A stretch of 55,154 bases of DNA from Phycisphaeraceae bacterium (GCA_020849625.1 JADLFV010000132.1:1-55154), one strand, 5' to 3'. Shown: positions 8,921 to 18,037, numbered from the stretch's first letter. Notes: generated by a model from the sequence alone, not told the origin. Program-made: numbers and translations.

Positions 8921-10738
8921 GTGACCGATGACCTGGGCGTTGAGATCGTCGTGATCGCGGTGTATCTGGTGTTCCTGCTGGTCATCGGCTGGCTGTACAG
9001 CAAGGCCAATCGGGATGTGAGCGACTACTTCCGCGGCGGCGGCAAAGCGGTGTGGTGGATGGTGGGCCTCAGCTCGTTCATGAGCGGCATCAGCGCGTTC
9101 ACCTTCACCGGCAATGGTGGCGCGGCTTACGAAGCAGGCTGGGCGGTCACCGCGTTGTACCTGGGCAACGCGGGGGCGTTCGTCTTCAACGCTCTGTTCA
9201 TCGGGCCCTGGTTCAGACAGTTGCGCATGATCACGTTTCCCGAAGCCCTGCGGACTCGTTTCGGGCCCGTCACGCAGCAGTTTTATGCCTGGTTCAGCGT
9301 GATCCAGGGCATGTTCTTTTCCGCCATGCCGCTGTTTGCGTTGGCGATTTTCTGCTCGGCGGTGTTCCACCTGAACCTCTATGCGGTGATCGTGGTGCTG
9401 GGCCTCGTGGTGGTGACCTATTCGGTGATGGGCGGGCGCTGGGCGGTGATGGCGGCTGACTTTCTGCAGGGCGTGCTGATGATGGTGGTGACCACGCTGC
9501 TGGCGGTGCTCTGCCTGTACGAGATCGGCGGCATCAGCGGATTCGTGCATGCGGTGCGCGATGCAGGGCTGAGCGATGATTTCAGTTTCGTCAAGCCGGC
9601 CGGTGCTTTTCCCATGAATCGCTACACCATCGGCTGGGCGGCGGCGGGATTCTTCGCCCAGTTCATCTCGCAAAACGCTCTGACGGCCGCCCCGCGCTAC
9701 TTCAGCGTCAAGGACGGCCGCGAAGCCCGCAAGGCGGCGGTGCTGAGCCTGGTGCTGGTGATCGTCGGCACGCTGACCTGGTTCATTCCGCCCATGGTGG
9801 CCCGCCTGCTGTACGCAGCGCAGGTCGCGGCGGTGAATCTGCCCAATCCGCCCGATGCGGCCTTTGCCGTGATCAGCATGGAACTGCTGCCCAAGGGCAT
9901 GGTGGGCATGGTGGTGGTCGCCATGTTCGCAGCGACAATGAGCTCGCTGGATTTCGGGCTCAACGGCGCGGCTGCGATGTTCACGCAGGACATCTACCCC
10001 GGCGTGTGCAAACTGTTCGGCGCCAAGCCGGTGACGGGGCGCAAGTTGCTGACATTGGGCAGAATCTTCTCGCTGCTGTGCGGGGCGGGCTTCACCGGGC
10101 TGGCGTTGTTCTTCGCCTTCAACAATGGAGCGGGCATCTTTCAGCTCATGCTGGACCTGACGGTCAACCTGGGCATGCCGCTGACGTTCCCGCTGATCCT
10201 GTGCCTGTTCATCCGCAAGGTGCCGCCGTGGTCCGCCATCGTCACCGCCCTGGCCATGTTCATCGTCACGCTGATCAGCATGTACAGCAAGCAACTGTTT
10301 GGCGAAGCCTGGCTGTTCCAGACGCAGATGCTGATCACCAGCATCATCGGCGTGGGCGTGTTCGCGCTGACCGGGTTGTTCTGGCACACCACCAGCCCGG
10401 CCTATCGCGAGCAGACGCGGTGCTTCTTCAAGCTGATGCACTCGCCGGTGGATTTTGAAAAAGAAGTCGGCCAGGGCACGGACCACGAGCAGTTGCTGCT
10501 GAACGGTTCGGTGCTGATGGTGGCTTCAGGCTTTGTCGCCCTGCTGCTGCTGGTGCCCAACGAGCCGATCGATCGGCTGTGGGTGCTGCTGATGGCGCTG
10601 GCGATCTTCGTGATCGGGCTGCCGATGCGCCTGGCCGGCGCCCGTAGTCGGCGGCGGGCGGCGCTTTCGGAAACGGATGCCGCACCGCACGAGCCGCGCG
10701 TGCTGCCGCGCACGGAAGATGATCAGATCGCCCCGTGA
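8921..10738 (+). CDS. Sodium:solute symporter (SSS) family transporter
   Basis: 605 residues, highly hydrophobic with about 13-15 predicted membrane spans. The N terminus (YLVFLLVIGWLYSK...DYFRGGGKAVWWMVGLSSFMSGISAFTF) is the signature start of the SSS family. The C-terminal tail is charged (RSRRRAALSETDAAPHEPR). The GTG start at 8921 follows AAGGAT. It sits 55 bp after the lyase gene on the same strand and probably imports the unsaturated sugar or uronate the lyase releases, driven by sodium. Substrate is inferred only from context. Confidence 0.92.
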   Translation: MTDDLGVEIVVIAVYLVFLLVIGWLYSKANRDVSDYFRGGGKAVWWMVGLSSFMSGISAFTFTGNGGAAYEAGWAVTALYLGNAGAFVFNALFIGPWFRQLRMITFPEALRTRFGPVTQQFYAWFSVIQGMFFSAMPLFALAIFCSAVFHLNLYAVIVVLGLVVVTYSVMGGRWAVMAADFLQGVLMMVVTTLLAVLCLYEIGGISGFVHAVRDAGLSDDFSFVKPAGAFPMNRYTIGWAAAGFFAQFISQNALTAAPRYFSVKDGREARKAAVLSLVLVIVGTLTWFIPPMVARLLYAAQVAAVNLPNPPDAAFAVISMELLPKGMVGMVVVAMFAATMSSLDFGLNGAAAMFTQDIYPGVCKLFGAKPVTGRKLLTLGRIFSLLCGAGFTGLALFFAFNNGAGIFQLMLDLTVNLGMPLTFPLILCLFIRKVPPWSAIVTALAMFIVTLISMYSKQLFGEAWLFQTQMLITSIIGVGVFALTGLFWHTTSPAYREQTRCFFKLMHSPVDFEKEVGQGTDHEQLLLNGSVLMVASGFVALLLLVPNEPIDRLWVLLMALAIFVIGLPMRLAGARSRRRAALSETDAAPHEPRVLPRTEDDQIAP

Positions 10739-10763
10739 AGCGACCGGCGAGCAAGCTCGCGCG

Positions 10764-11804
10764 TTAAACTTGGAATGCAGCCAACATTTTCGCGGTGTTG
10801 TGGTGGTAGATGTCGGCCAGCACGTCGTCGGGCAATTGCAGGCCGCGCAGGTGGGCGGTGGATTTCGGATCAACGCTTTCATCCATCATGTGCAGGTCGG
10901 GATCGACGATGGGGCTGTCGCCTTGATAGTCGGTCTCCATCAGCGTGCGCAGGGCCCAGAAGCGGCTGGCGAACAGGTCAAAGGATGCGTCGTGCGCATT
11001 GGCGACGATGTCCGTGCCGAAAAGAATTCGCTTGCGGTTGCGGATGAAGAAGTCGCGCACGACCTGGCGATCGCGGGCGGGGTTAGACAACTCGCGCACC
11101 TGCCACTTGGCGGCACTGGTGTCGATCAGCAGGTTCCGATGGCGGTCCAGCAATCCCTGCACAAAGTCCAGGTCCTCCGGGCTGCCAGCCATGTGGGCAG
11201 CGAGCCAGGTGACGTCCGCGTACTTATCCATCAACGCTTCAAACGCAGGATATTGCTCTCGCTTCGTCCCGTACTTGCGGGGGTCGGTGTATTTTCTGGC
11301 AAACCACGTGTCGGGGTCCGCCACGTGGACCATGAACACGCGATAGCCCAACTCGTGGGCCAGCTTCATGCCCTGGCGGCGAAGCGGCGAGTCGAGCACC
11401 AGGGCCTCGGGATGAAGATCTCGCCCGCGCGGGGCTGCCCAGTATTTGATGATGCGCGATCCCCGCCCCCGGAAGTCCTCGATGCGGCCAAGCCATTCCG
11501 TGGTGAACTGGTTGGGATCGTCGCGGCCCTTGAGGTAGTTGGGTATGCAGATCGGGACCACGCGATCACCGAAGCGATCGGCCATGTCGTCCCAGACTTC
11601 CAGGTTGGTCATGGTGCACACCCGCTGCACGCCGAACAGGTCCGCGATCTGGAAGAAAAGCTCAGCCGCCTGCACGTCACCCAGGTGCACGTGGGCATCC
11701 AGGATCGGCCTGCCGTAGGGCAGACGGGCGGCCTCAGCCCGGTAGTCCAACCCCAGCCGGTTGGCGTCATTCAGCGGCATGGTCTGATGCGTGGCCAGTT
11801 GCAT
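10764..11804 (-). CDS. Amidohydrolase-2 (ACMSD-like TIM barrel) family protein
   Basis: 346 residues from the ATG at 11804. The N-terminal DAHVHLGD carries the HxH metal motif. VHVADP, AAHMAGSPEDL (His) and GTDIVANAH (Asp) follow in the family order. The ORF extends 30 residues further upstream, but that part translates a repeat tract (11825-11866), so I do not include it; neither ATG has a clear Shine-Dalgarno. Members act as metal-dependent hydrolases, decarboxylases or lactonases. Placed convergent to the symporter gene at the edge of the lyase cluster, it may act on a lactone or sugar-acid intermediate. Confidence 0.8.
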   Translation of the reverse strand: MQLATHQTMPLNDANRLGLDYRAEAARLPYGRPILDAHVHLGDVQAAELFFQIADLFGVQRVCTMTNLEVWDDMADRFGDRVVPICIPNYLKGRDDPNQFTTEWLGRIEDFRGRGSRIIKYWAAPRGRDLHPEALVLDSPLRRQGMKLAHELGYRVFMVHVADPDTWFARKYTDPRKYGTKREQYPAFEALMDKYADVTWLAAHMAGSPEDLDFVQGLLDRHRNLLIDTSAAKWQVRELSNPARDRQVVRDFFIRNRKRILFGTDIVANAHDASFDLFASRFWALRTLMETDYQGDSPIVDPDLHMMDESVDPKSTAHLRGLQLPDDVLADIYHHNTAKMLAAFQV

Positions 11805-11824
11805 TCGGGTAGTGTAGGCGGAAA

Positions 11825-11866
11825 GAGGCCTGAGGGATGAGGCGTGAGGCTTGAGGTGTGGGGAAT
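11825..11866. repeat. Degenerate short tandem repeat (GAGGCNTGAGG type)
   Basis: A one-armed run of 6-9-nt units built on TGAGG (ggcctgagggatgaggcgtg and onward) lies upstream of the amidohydrolase start. It resembles single arms of the foldback elements elsewhere in the window; only a weak inverse match follows near 11890-11905. Confidence 0.45.
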
Positions 11867-11970
11867 TCTGTGTTTCAGCGTTTTTTTGCACCACGCATCA
11901 CTCGTGGCCAGTGGCTATGATTTGTCTTCTTGACCACGTGGGCTGCGAATTGGTTGATTGAAGAAGTGGT

Positions 11971-12825
11971 ATGACCCAGGCCCCCTTAACCAAAAAGAAA
12001 TCTTGCGACCCTGTTCTGCCCGCGCAAGGCTTTGCCCTTGTGGCGGTGGACCTGGACGGCACGCTGCTGCGCAGCAACAAGTCGCTCAGCCGCCGTGCTG
12101 CGGACGCGATCAGCCAGGCCACCGAACACGGCGTGCAGGTGGTGCTGGCCTCCGCCCGTCCGCCGCGCGGCGTGCATGCCATCTATCGTCGGCTGGGGCT
12201 CAAGACATTCCAGGTCAACTACAACGGGGCCCTGATCCACGATCCGCACCGCGGCCGGCACGTGTTCCATCAGCCGCTGAACGCTGACCTGGCCCGGCGC
12301 ATCGCCCGGCTGGCGCGCAGGATCGACGCCGAGTGCCTGGTCAGCCTGGAGATCCTGGACAAGTGGTACACCGACCGCGTCGATCACGAGCTGACGGTGG
12401 AGACTTCCAAGTTCAGCGATCCTGATTTCATCGGCCCGCTGGAGGCGTTCTTCACCGTGCCGGTGACCAAGCTGATGCTGCTGGCTCCGCCGCCCAAAAT
12501 TGAAAAGCTGCGGGTGCAGGTCAAGCGCCGCTTCGGCAGCCAGGTGGCGGTGCTGCTGAGCGATGCCCACGTGATTCAGATCGTGCATCGGCAGGTGGAC
12601 AAAGCTGTGGCGGTCAAGTGGATCGCGGATGCCGACGACATCCCCGCCTCGCGCGTGCTGGCGATCGGCGACGCGCCCAATGACGTGGGCATGCTGCGCT
12701 GGGCGGGACTGGGCGTGGCGGTCGCCAACGCCTGGCCGGCCGCGATGAAGGCAGCGGATGTCACCGTGTCATCCAACGATGACGACGGCGTGGCCGAAGC
12801 CATTGAGAAGTACGTGCTGAGTTGA
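11971..12825 (+). CDS. HAD-superfamily (Cof/IIB) phosphatase
   Basis: 284 residues. Motif I is VAVDLDGTLL, with Asp27 as nucleophile and Asp29 as acid/base. Motif II is the ASARPP segment. Motif IV is GDAPNDVGML near residue 227. The type IIB cap lies between, as in Cof-type sugar-phosphate phosphatases. The start is the ATG at 11971, preceded by GAAGAAG. The substrate is probably a small phosphorylated metabolite and cannot be specified. A hairpin between this gene and hsp20 probably ends both transcripts. Confidence 0.88.
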   Translation: MTQAPLTKKKSCDPVLPAQGFALVAVDLDGTLLRSNKSLSRRAADAISQATEHGVQVVLASARPPRGVHAIYRRLGLKTFQVNYNGALIHDPHRGRHVFHQPLNADLARRIARLARRIDAECLVSLEILDKWYTDRVDHELTVETSKFSDPDFIGPLEAFFTVPVTKLMLLAPPPKIEKLRVQVKRRFGSQVAVLLSDAHVIQIVHRQVDKAVAVKWIADADDIPASRVLAIGDAPNDVGMLRWAGLGVAVANAWPAAMKAADVTVSSNDDDGVAEAIEKYVLS

Positions 12826-12833
12826 AATAAAAA

Positions 12834-12864
12834 CGAAGCCCCCGGCACGCGGCCGCGGGCTTCG
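12834..12864. terminator. Bidirectional terminator-like hairpin between HAD and hsp20 genes
   Basis: CGAAGCCC/GGGCTTCG form the outer stem around a GC-rich inner stem, in the gap between two convergent genes. On the minus-strand side the hairpin is followed by an A/T-rich run (ttttatttcaac), which fits a Rho-independent terminator for hsp20. Confidence 0.6.
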
Positions 12865-12897
12865 CGGAGGAGGGACAATTTCTCTTCAGGACAACGG

Positions 12898-13326
12898 TTA
12901 CTTGACCGCGATCTTGCGCGGCTTGATTTCCTCGCGCTTGTTGAGCGTCAGCGTCAGCACTCCGTCGGCCAGTTTGGCATCGACCTTGTTCTCATCGACG
13001 GGCACCGGCAACGTGAAGCTGCGGGCCACGCGATTGAAGCGGCGCTCGGTCAGGTGCTCCTGGCCTTCGGGCTTCGTTTCGGTCTTGCGCGTGGCCTGGA
13101 TGCTCAGCGTGTTCTTCTCCAGCGTGATGTCGATGTCATCCTTGCTGAAGCCGGGCAGTTCAGCCTCGACGACGATGTGATCGTCGGTCTCGCGGACATC
13201 GACGGGATAGGCTGCGGTGGTGTAGCCGTCCTCATCGCCGCTCCAGCCGCAGCGCTGCAGGCCGCGGTCGAACTCGCGCAGCAGGTCGAAGGGGTTGACA
13301 TAGGTTCGTCGCAGAGTCGGTAGCAT
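12898..13326 (-). CDS. Small heat shock protein (Hsp20/alpha-crystallin)
   Basis: 142 residues, typical for bacterial Hsp20. The alpha-crystallin domain spans about 38-130 (VRETDDHIVVEAELPGFSKDDIDITLE, FNRVARSFTLPVPVD). The conserved C-terminal A-x-x-x-n-G-V-L motif appears as AKLADGVLTLTL. The terminal IKPRKIAVK approximates the I-x-I anchoring motif. It is an ATP-independent holdase chaperone of the cytoplasm. The start ATG has a strong AAAGGAG upstream. The 5' region (about 13380-13480) is AT-rich; I see no CIRCE element. Confidence 0.95.
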   Translation of the reverse strand: MLPTLRRTYVNPFDLLREFDRGLQRCGWSGDEDGYTTAAYPVDVRETDDHIVVEAELPGFSKDDIDITLEKNTLSIQATRKTETKPEGQEHLTERRFNRVARSFTLPVPVDENKVDAKLADGVLTLTLNKREEIKPRKIAVK

Positions 13327-13558
13327 GGTGAGTCTCCTTTCAAAACCTGATGGTTGATACTTCTACACGTTTCGTCCTACAAGGGTTCAAAAGGCGTGCC
13401 TGAATTGAAATTTGCTATTTATTGTTAAATAATGTCTTATCAGTCTAATTAAAATCATCGTTATGCCATTTTGGCAGCCGTCGCCCTTGGTGTAACATTC
13501 CGGGGGTCAAGCTGGCAACGGTTTGACTTTTTCACGCATCGCCCCACAATGCCGGTCC

Positions 13559-14608
13559 ATGAGCGTGCGCTGCGCCATTGTCGGCCCCACCGGTTACACC
13601 AGCCAGTACCTGCTGGAGTTGTTGCTGCGCCATCCGGAGGCGGATACCACTTATCTGGCATCGCACCGCGAGGAGTTGCCGGACGTACGTGAGCTGTTCC
13701 CGCAGTTCTGGGGCAGGCTCGACGACGAGGTGGCGATCTGTCAGCCGATTGACCCCCGGAAGATGGCTGAGTCGGCGGACGTGGCGTTCCTGTGTCTGCC
13801 GCACAAGGCGGCGATGAGCTACGCGCCGCAGTTGCTGGAGGCTGGGCTCAAAGTCATCGATCTCTCGGCTGACTACCGCTTCAGCGATGCCGCGCTGTAC
13901 GAGCGCGTCTATCAGACGCCGCACGAGGACATCGCCCATCTGCCGCAAGCTGTTTACGGTTTGCCCGAACTGTTCCGCGACAAACTACTTCCGGGGGCGG
14001 GGGCGGGGGCGGACGCCAGGCTCATCGCCAATCCCGGCTGCTATCCCACGGCCGCGGCCCTGGCCATCGCCCCGCTGCTGTCGCACAGCTTGGTCAAGCA
14101 CGATCGCATCCTCATCAACGCCGCCTCCGGCGTCACCGGCGCGGGCAAAAAGGTGGCCGATCACCTGCACTTTGCCGAGCAGAACGAATCCTACCTGGCC
14201 TACGGCAAGATCGGCAGCCACCGCCATCAGCCGGAGATCGAGCAGACGCTCAGTCGCGTGGCGGGTCACGGCGTGCCGGTGCTGTTCGTGCCGCACCTGC
14301 TGCCGATCGACCGCGGCATTCTCGAAACGATTTACCTGGAGCCGATGGACGAGGACGTAACGGAGGAGGATTTGTTCGAGGCTTACGAGGACGCCTACCG
14401 CGATGAGCCGTTCGTGCGTATCCGCGAGCAGTTGCCCAACGTCAAGCACGTGCGCGACACCAACTTCTGCGACGTGACCGTGCGCCTGGCCGGGGGTAAC
14501 GTGGTTGTGTTCAGCGCCATCGACAACATGATCAAGGGCGCATCGGGGCAGGCGATTCAGAACATGAACCTGATCTGCGACCTGGAAGAGACGGCGGGAT
14601 TGCTGTAA
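13559..14608 (+). CDS. argC: N-acetyl-gamma-glutamyl-phosphate reductase
   Basis: 349 residues. The N-terminal NADP-binding motif is VGPTGYTSQYLLELLLRHP. The catalytic Cys is in ANPGCYPTA (about residue 161). ASGVTGAGKK and the C-terminal PHLLPIDRGI segment are diagnostic. The enzyme makes N-acetylglutamate semialdehyde in arginine synthesis. I start at ATG 13559; an upstream TTG gives a non-homologous lead. CACAAT lies 8 bases before the ATG and there is no Shine-Dalgarno, suggesting a leaderless message. A G-rich tract (13989-14013) encodes a small PGAGAGAD loop just before the catalytic Cys, probably a lineage-specific insertion. Confidence 0.93.
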   Translation: MSVRCAIVGPTGYTSQYLLELLLRHPEADTTYLASHREELPDVRELFPQFWGRLDDEVAICQPIDPRKMAESADVAFLCLPHKAAMSYAPQLLEAGLKVIDLSADYRFSDAALYERVYQTPHEDIAHLPQAVYGLPELFRDKLLPGAGAGADARLIANPGCYPTAAALAIAPLLSHSLVKHDRILINAASGVTGAGKKVADHLHFAEQNESYLAYGKIGSHRHQPEIEQTLSRVAGHGVPVLFVPHLLPIDRGILETIYLEPMDEDVTEEDLFEAYEDAYRDEPFVRIREQLPNVKHVRDTNFCDVTVRLAGGNVVVFSAIDNMIKGASGQAIQNMNLICDLEETAGLL

Positions 14609-14625
14609 CCGCCTCCCCGTTTTGC

Positions 14626-14663
14626 GGGCGAGCTTGCTCGCCCATGCCGCAGCAAGCTGCGGC
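14626..14663. terminator. Two adjacent palindromes between convergent argC and nth
   Basis: GGGCGAGCTTGCTCGCCC (14626-14643) and GCCGCAGCAAGCTGCGGC (14646-14663) are perfect palindromes with 2-bp centres, abutting the nth stop codon. A related core (GCGAGCAAGCTCGC) occurs at 10747-10760, also between convergent genes. They may be bidirectional terminators or small repetitive elements; no U-tract is present. Confidence 0.5.
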
Positions 14664-14664
14664 G

Positions 14665-15294
14665 CTAAACGCCGACTTTCGGGCACAATTTCTTCAACGC
14701 GCAACTTTCGCACTGCGGCTTGCGGGCGTTGCAGATTTGTCGGCCGTGGAAGATCAGAAGGTGCGAGAGCATTGTCCAGCGCTGCGGCGGGTAGAGCTTC
14801 ATCAAATCCTGTTCTACCTTCTTGGGATCGGTCTGCTGCGTCATGCCCAGGCGCACGGACAGGCGGCCGACGTGAGTGTCGACCACCACGCCTTCGCTCT
14901 TACCAAAGGCATTGCCCAGCACCACGTTGGCAGTCTTGCGGGCGACCCCCGGAAGGGTGAGCAGATTGTCCATCTCGTCGGGGACTTGGCCGTTGAATTC
15001 GTCGGTCACGGCCTGGGCGGCGCCGATGATGTTTTTGGCTTTGTTGCGGAAGAAGCCGGTGGACTTGATGAGCTTTTCGACATCCGCCTGTTTCGCGTTT
15101 GCCAACTTCCGGGGGGTGGGGTATTTTTTGAACAGCGCGGGCGTGGTCATATTGACCCGCTCGTCCGTGCACTGGGCGGAGAGAATGGTCGAGACCAGCA
15201 GTTGCCAGGCGTCTTCATGCTCCAGCGCGCAGGTGGCGTCGGGGTAGAGCGTCAGAAGCAGGTCGTAAATTTGTTTAGCCTTGGCCCTGGTCAT
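14665..15294 (-). CDS. nth: Endonuclease III
   Basis: 209 residues, the usual length. The helix-hairpin-helix is LPGVARKTANVVL, with the catalytic Lys in it. The catalytic Asp is in VVDTHVGRLSVRLG. The C-terminal iron-sulfur cluster motif C-x6-C-x2-C-x5-C is intact (CNARKPQCESCALKKLC). It is a DNA glycosylase/AP lyase for oxidised pyrimidines. The start lies 20 bp inside the 3' end of mutS on the same strand, so two repair genes are translationally overlapped. Confidence 0.96.
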   Translation of the reverse strand: MTRAKAKQIYDLLLTLYPDATCALEHEDAWQLLVSTILSAQCTDERVNMTTPALFKKYPTPRKLANAKQADVEKLIKSTGFFRNKAKNIIGAAQAVTDEFNGQVPDEMDNLLTLPGVARKTANVVLGNAFGKSEGVVVDTHVGRLSVRLGMTQQTDPKKVEQDLMKLYPPQRWTMLSHLLIFHGRQICNARKPQCESCALKKLCPKVGV

Positions 15295-17965
15295 TGAGTT
15301 GCTCTTTCAGTTGTCGCAGCAGGTCGAACGCCTGCATGGGGGTGAGGTTGTCGAGCTCCATTTCGCGCAGGCGAGTGGTGGCGGGATGTTCGATGTACTC
15401 GGTAAACAAAGACATTTGCGCTGCATTGTCCACGCGCGGCGGTGCGGAGCCCTGGTGATTGACGGATAAATCCTTGAGCAATCCGTTGGCGCGTTTGACC
15501 ACTTCCGGGGGCAGGCCGGCGATTTTGGCCACGTGGATGCCGTAGCTGCGATCGGTGCTGCCGGGGGCGATCTTGTGCAGGAAGACCACTTCGTCCTGCC
15601 ACTCGCGCACCAGCACGTTCAGATTGGTAATGGCCTCGAAGCGTTCAGCCAGTTGCGTCAGTTCGTGATAATGCGTGGCGAACAGCGTGCGGCACCCCCG
15701 GACGGCTAAGAATTCGGCGATGGCCCAGGCCAGCGATAAACCGTCGAGCGTGGAAGTTCCTCGGCCGATCTCATCCAGGATCACCAGACTTGCGGGGGTG
15801 GCGTGATGGCAGATGTTGGCTGCTTCGGTCATCTCCACCATGAAGGTCGATTGCCCGGCGTGCAGTTCATCGGAAGCGCCGATGCGGGTGAAGATGCGAT
15901 CGGTCAGTCCGATGATCGCTTCGTCAGCAGGTACAAACGAGCCGGCATGGGCCAGCAGTGTGAGCAGGGCCGCCTGACGGATGTAGGTCGATTTGCCCGC
16001 CATGTTCGGGCCGGTGATGAGGGCGAGGGTCGGGTATCGGGTATCGGGATTCGGGTTTCGGGTTTGTTCTTCTTCCCGAGACCCGACACCCGAGACCCGA
16101 TACCCGAGCTGCACATCATTGGGCACGAAGCGGTCGCCGAGCAGTTCGTCGAGCACGGGGTGGCGGCCGGCGGTGATGTGCAGCGTCGGCTCATCGACCA
16201 TGCGCGGCTGCACGTAACGCCAGCGCAGCGCACGGCGGGCGAAGCATCGCAGCACGTCCAGCGCGGCGATCACCGCGGCGCAGGTCTGCAAGGCGGTCAG
16301 TTGTTTGGCGGCAGCGGCGCACAGGTCGGTGAACAACTCCTGCTCGCGGGCCACGGCCTGCGACTCGGCGCTGAGCACCTTCTGCTCGAATTCCTTCAAT
16401 TCGCCGGTCACGAAGCGCTCGGCGTTTTTGAGCGTCTGCTTGCGACTCCACCCCCGAAAGTCGTCGGGACGATCGTCCACGTGCCGGCTGTTGGCGGCCG
16501 AGAGTTCGATGTAGTAGCCGAAGACTTTGTTGTAGCCGATCTTCAGCGAAGCGATGGACGTCTGTTCGATCAGTTGCTTCTGGTAGCGGGCCAGCCAGGA
16601 GCGGCTGTCGCGCTGGAGGCTGCGCAATTCATCGAGCGCTGCGTCGTAGCCCTCGGCGATCAGGCCGCCCTCGCGCAGGTGGGCGGGCGGCGTTTCGATG
16701 CAGGCTTTGGCCAGCAGTTGGCCAAGTTGTTCGATCGGCTCAACGTGCTCGACCAAAGCTGCGTGCAGATGAGTCACAGCCGGGCGCTCGGCCAGCAAGT
16801 GCTCGATGGCTCGCAGGCAGCGGCAGGTGCGCCCCAATGCCACCAGATCGCGCGGTGCAGCCCGGTTGACGCTCAGACGCGCCAGGATGCGCGGCACATC
16901 GTGCACTTGGTCCATCGCATCGCCCAGCTCGGTGACGAAGCGCGTGTCCTCGATCATGGCGGCCACCACGCGGTGCCGCTGCTCGATCGGCTCACGTTTT
17001 CGCAGCGGATAACAGAGCCACTGCCGCAGCAGACGTTTGCCCATGGCGGTGACGCATTCGGTGAAGATGCCCAGCAGCGACCCGGCCGTTTCGCCGGTGC
17101 GGATGGTACGATCGACTTCGAGGCTGTGCAGGGAGGCCTGGTCGATCATCAGATGCTCGTGGCGCTCGAAGCGTCGCGGCGGATGCAGGTGAGCCAGGCG
17201 ATTGAGGTGGGCGTGGCACTGGGTCTCCAGCAGATAGGCCACCACCGCCCCGGCCGGTGCGAGCGTTTGATCATTCGTCTCGAAACCGAAGCCGCTCAAC
17301 TGGGTGACGCCGTATTGCTTGCACAGCGTTTCGACCGCTTCCTGCTGGCGGAACTGCCAGGCCGGACGTGCGGTCAACGGACAGCCGAGGCGCTGGGCCA
17401 GCGTTGCGATGCGCTTGGGCGGCTGATTGTCAGCAGTCTCGCAGTAGAGCAATTCACCGGGCTTGATGCGGGCCAGTTCGTCAGCCAGTTGATTGGCCGG
17501 GGTGAGCATCACCTGGAACGCGCCGGTGGATAGCTCCGCCCAGGCGATGGCTGCTTCGCTGTCACTGGGAAAGCTGACCGCGGCCAGGGCGTTTTCCTGA
17601 TCGTCAGCCAGCAGCGATTCATCGGTCAGCGTGCCGGGGGTGACCACGCGAGTCACGTCCCTGTCAACAACACCCTTAGCCAGCGCGGGGTCTTCGATTT
17701 GATCGCACACCGCCACGCGGTAGCCGGCCTGGATCATTCGCCGCAGGTAGCCTTCGACGGCGTGATAGGGAACACCGGCCATGGGGATGCCCTTGGTGCG
17801 CTGGGTGAGCGTGACGCCGAGCACGCGATGGGCGAGCTGGGCGTCGTCGTAGAACATCTCGTAGAAGTCACCCATGCGGAAGAACAGCACGCAGCCGGGG
17901 TGCTGCTGCTTGAAGCGGTGATACTGCTTCATGGCCGGGGTGGTGTGCGGATCGGAAGGCGGCAT
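15275..17965 (-). CDS. mutS: DNA mismatch repair protein MutS, with an in-frame repeat insertion
   Basis: 896 residues from the ATG at 17965. The mismatch-recognition motif GDFYEMF is near the N terminus. Connector and lever domains follow, then the ATPase: Walker A GPNMAGKST (about 651-659), Walker B VILDEIGRGTSTLDG and FATHYHEL. TATACT lies 9 bases before the ATG, so the mRNA may be leaderless. The open frame continues 53 codons upstream, but that stretch reads through a foldback repeat and is not part of the protein. About 26 residues (620-645) directly before Walker A are encoded by another foldback repeat (16031-16108) and look foreign to the family. The gene remains open, so the protein probably tolerates the loop. 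Confidence 0.95.
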   Translation of the reverse strand: MPPSDPHTTPAMKQYHRFKQQHPGCVLFFRMGDFYEMFYDDAQLAHRVLGVTLTQRTKGIPMAGVPYHAVEGYLRRMIQAGYRVAVCDQIEDPALAKGVVDRDVTRVVTPGTLTDESLLADDQENALAAVSFPSDSEAAIAWAELSTGAFQVMLTPANQLADELARIKPGELLYCETADNQPPKRIATLAQRLGCPLTARPAWQFRQQEAVETLCKQYGVTQLSGFGFETNDQTLAPAGAVVAYLLETQCHAHLNRLAHLHPPRRFERHEHLMIDQASLHSLEVDRTIRTGETAGSLLGIFTECVTAMGKRLLRQWLCYPLRKREPIEQRHRVVAAMIEDTRFVTELGDAMDQVHDVPRILARLSVNRAAPRDLVALGRTCRCLRAIEHLLAERPAVTHLHAALVEHVEPIEQLGQLLAKACIETPPAHLREGGLIAEGYDAALDELRSLQRDSRSWLARYQKQLIEQTSIASLKIGYNKVFGYYIELSAANSRHVDDRPDDFRGWSRKQTLKNAERFVTGELKEFEQKVLSAESQAVAREQELFTDLCAAAAKQLTALQTCAAVIAALDVLRCFARRALRWRYVQPRMVDEPTLHITAGRHPVLDELLGDRFVPNDVQLGYRVSGVGSREEEQTRNPNPDTRYPTLALITGPNMAGKSTYIRQAALLTLLAHAGSFVPADEAIIGLTDRIFTRIGASDELHAGQSTFMVEMTEAANICHHATPASLVILDEIGRGTSTLDGLSLAWAIAEFLAVRGCRTLFATHYHELTQLAERFEAITNLNVLVREWQDEVVFLHKIAPGSTDRSYGIHVAKIAGLPPEVVKRANGLLKDLSVNHQGSAPPRVDNAAQMSLFTEYIEHPATTRLREMELDNLTPMQAFDLLRQLKEQLNDQGQG
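16031..16108. repeat. Heptamer foldback element inside mutS
   Basis: The left arm (16031-16065) is five degenerate heptamers of CGGGTAT/CGGGTTT type. The right arm (16075-16108) is the inverse complement, four to five heptamers, with a loop of about 9 nt. The span is 78 bp, a multiple of three, so the mutS frame is kept. The same heptamer family forms the element inside priA at 44249-44366. Confidence 0.85.
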
Positions 17966-18037
17966 GGAACAGGTAGTATAACCCGTGTCAGTGGCCGTCC
18001 GCGGTCGATCTCTGGGAGCAGGTATGACCACACACAA

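Noticed and set aside
8906..10486. 526-aa minus-strand frame over the symporter gene
   Set aside because: His/Gln/Arg-rich translation typical of an antisense shadow of a hydrophobic protein.
16031..16108. Heptamer repeats as a CRISPR array
   Set aside because: Units are about 7 nt, contiguous and then inverted; there are no 24-40-nt repeats with unique spacers and no cas genes.
15803..17533. 576-aa plus-strand frame over mutS
   Set aside because: It is antisense to a complete MutS and has no domain features; long shadow frames are expected at this GC content.
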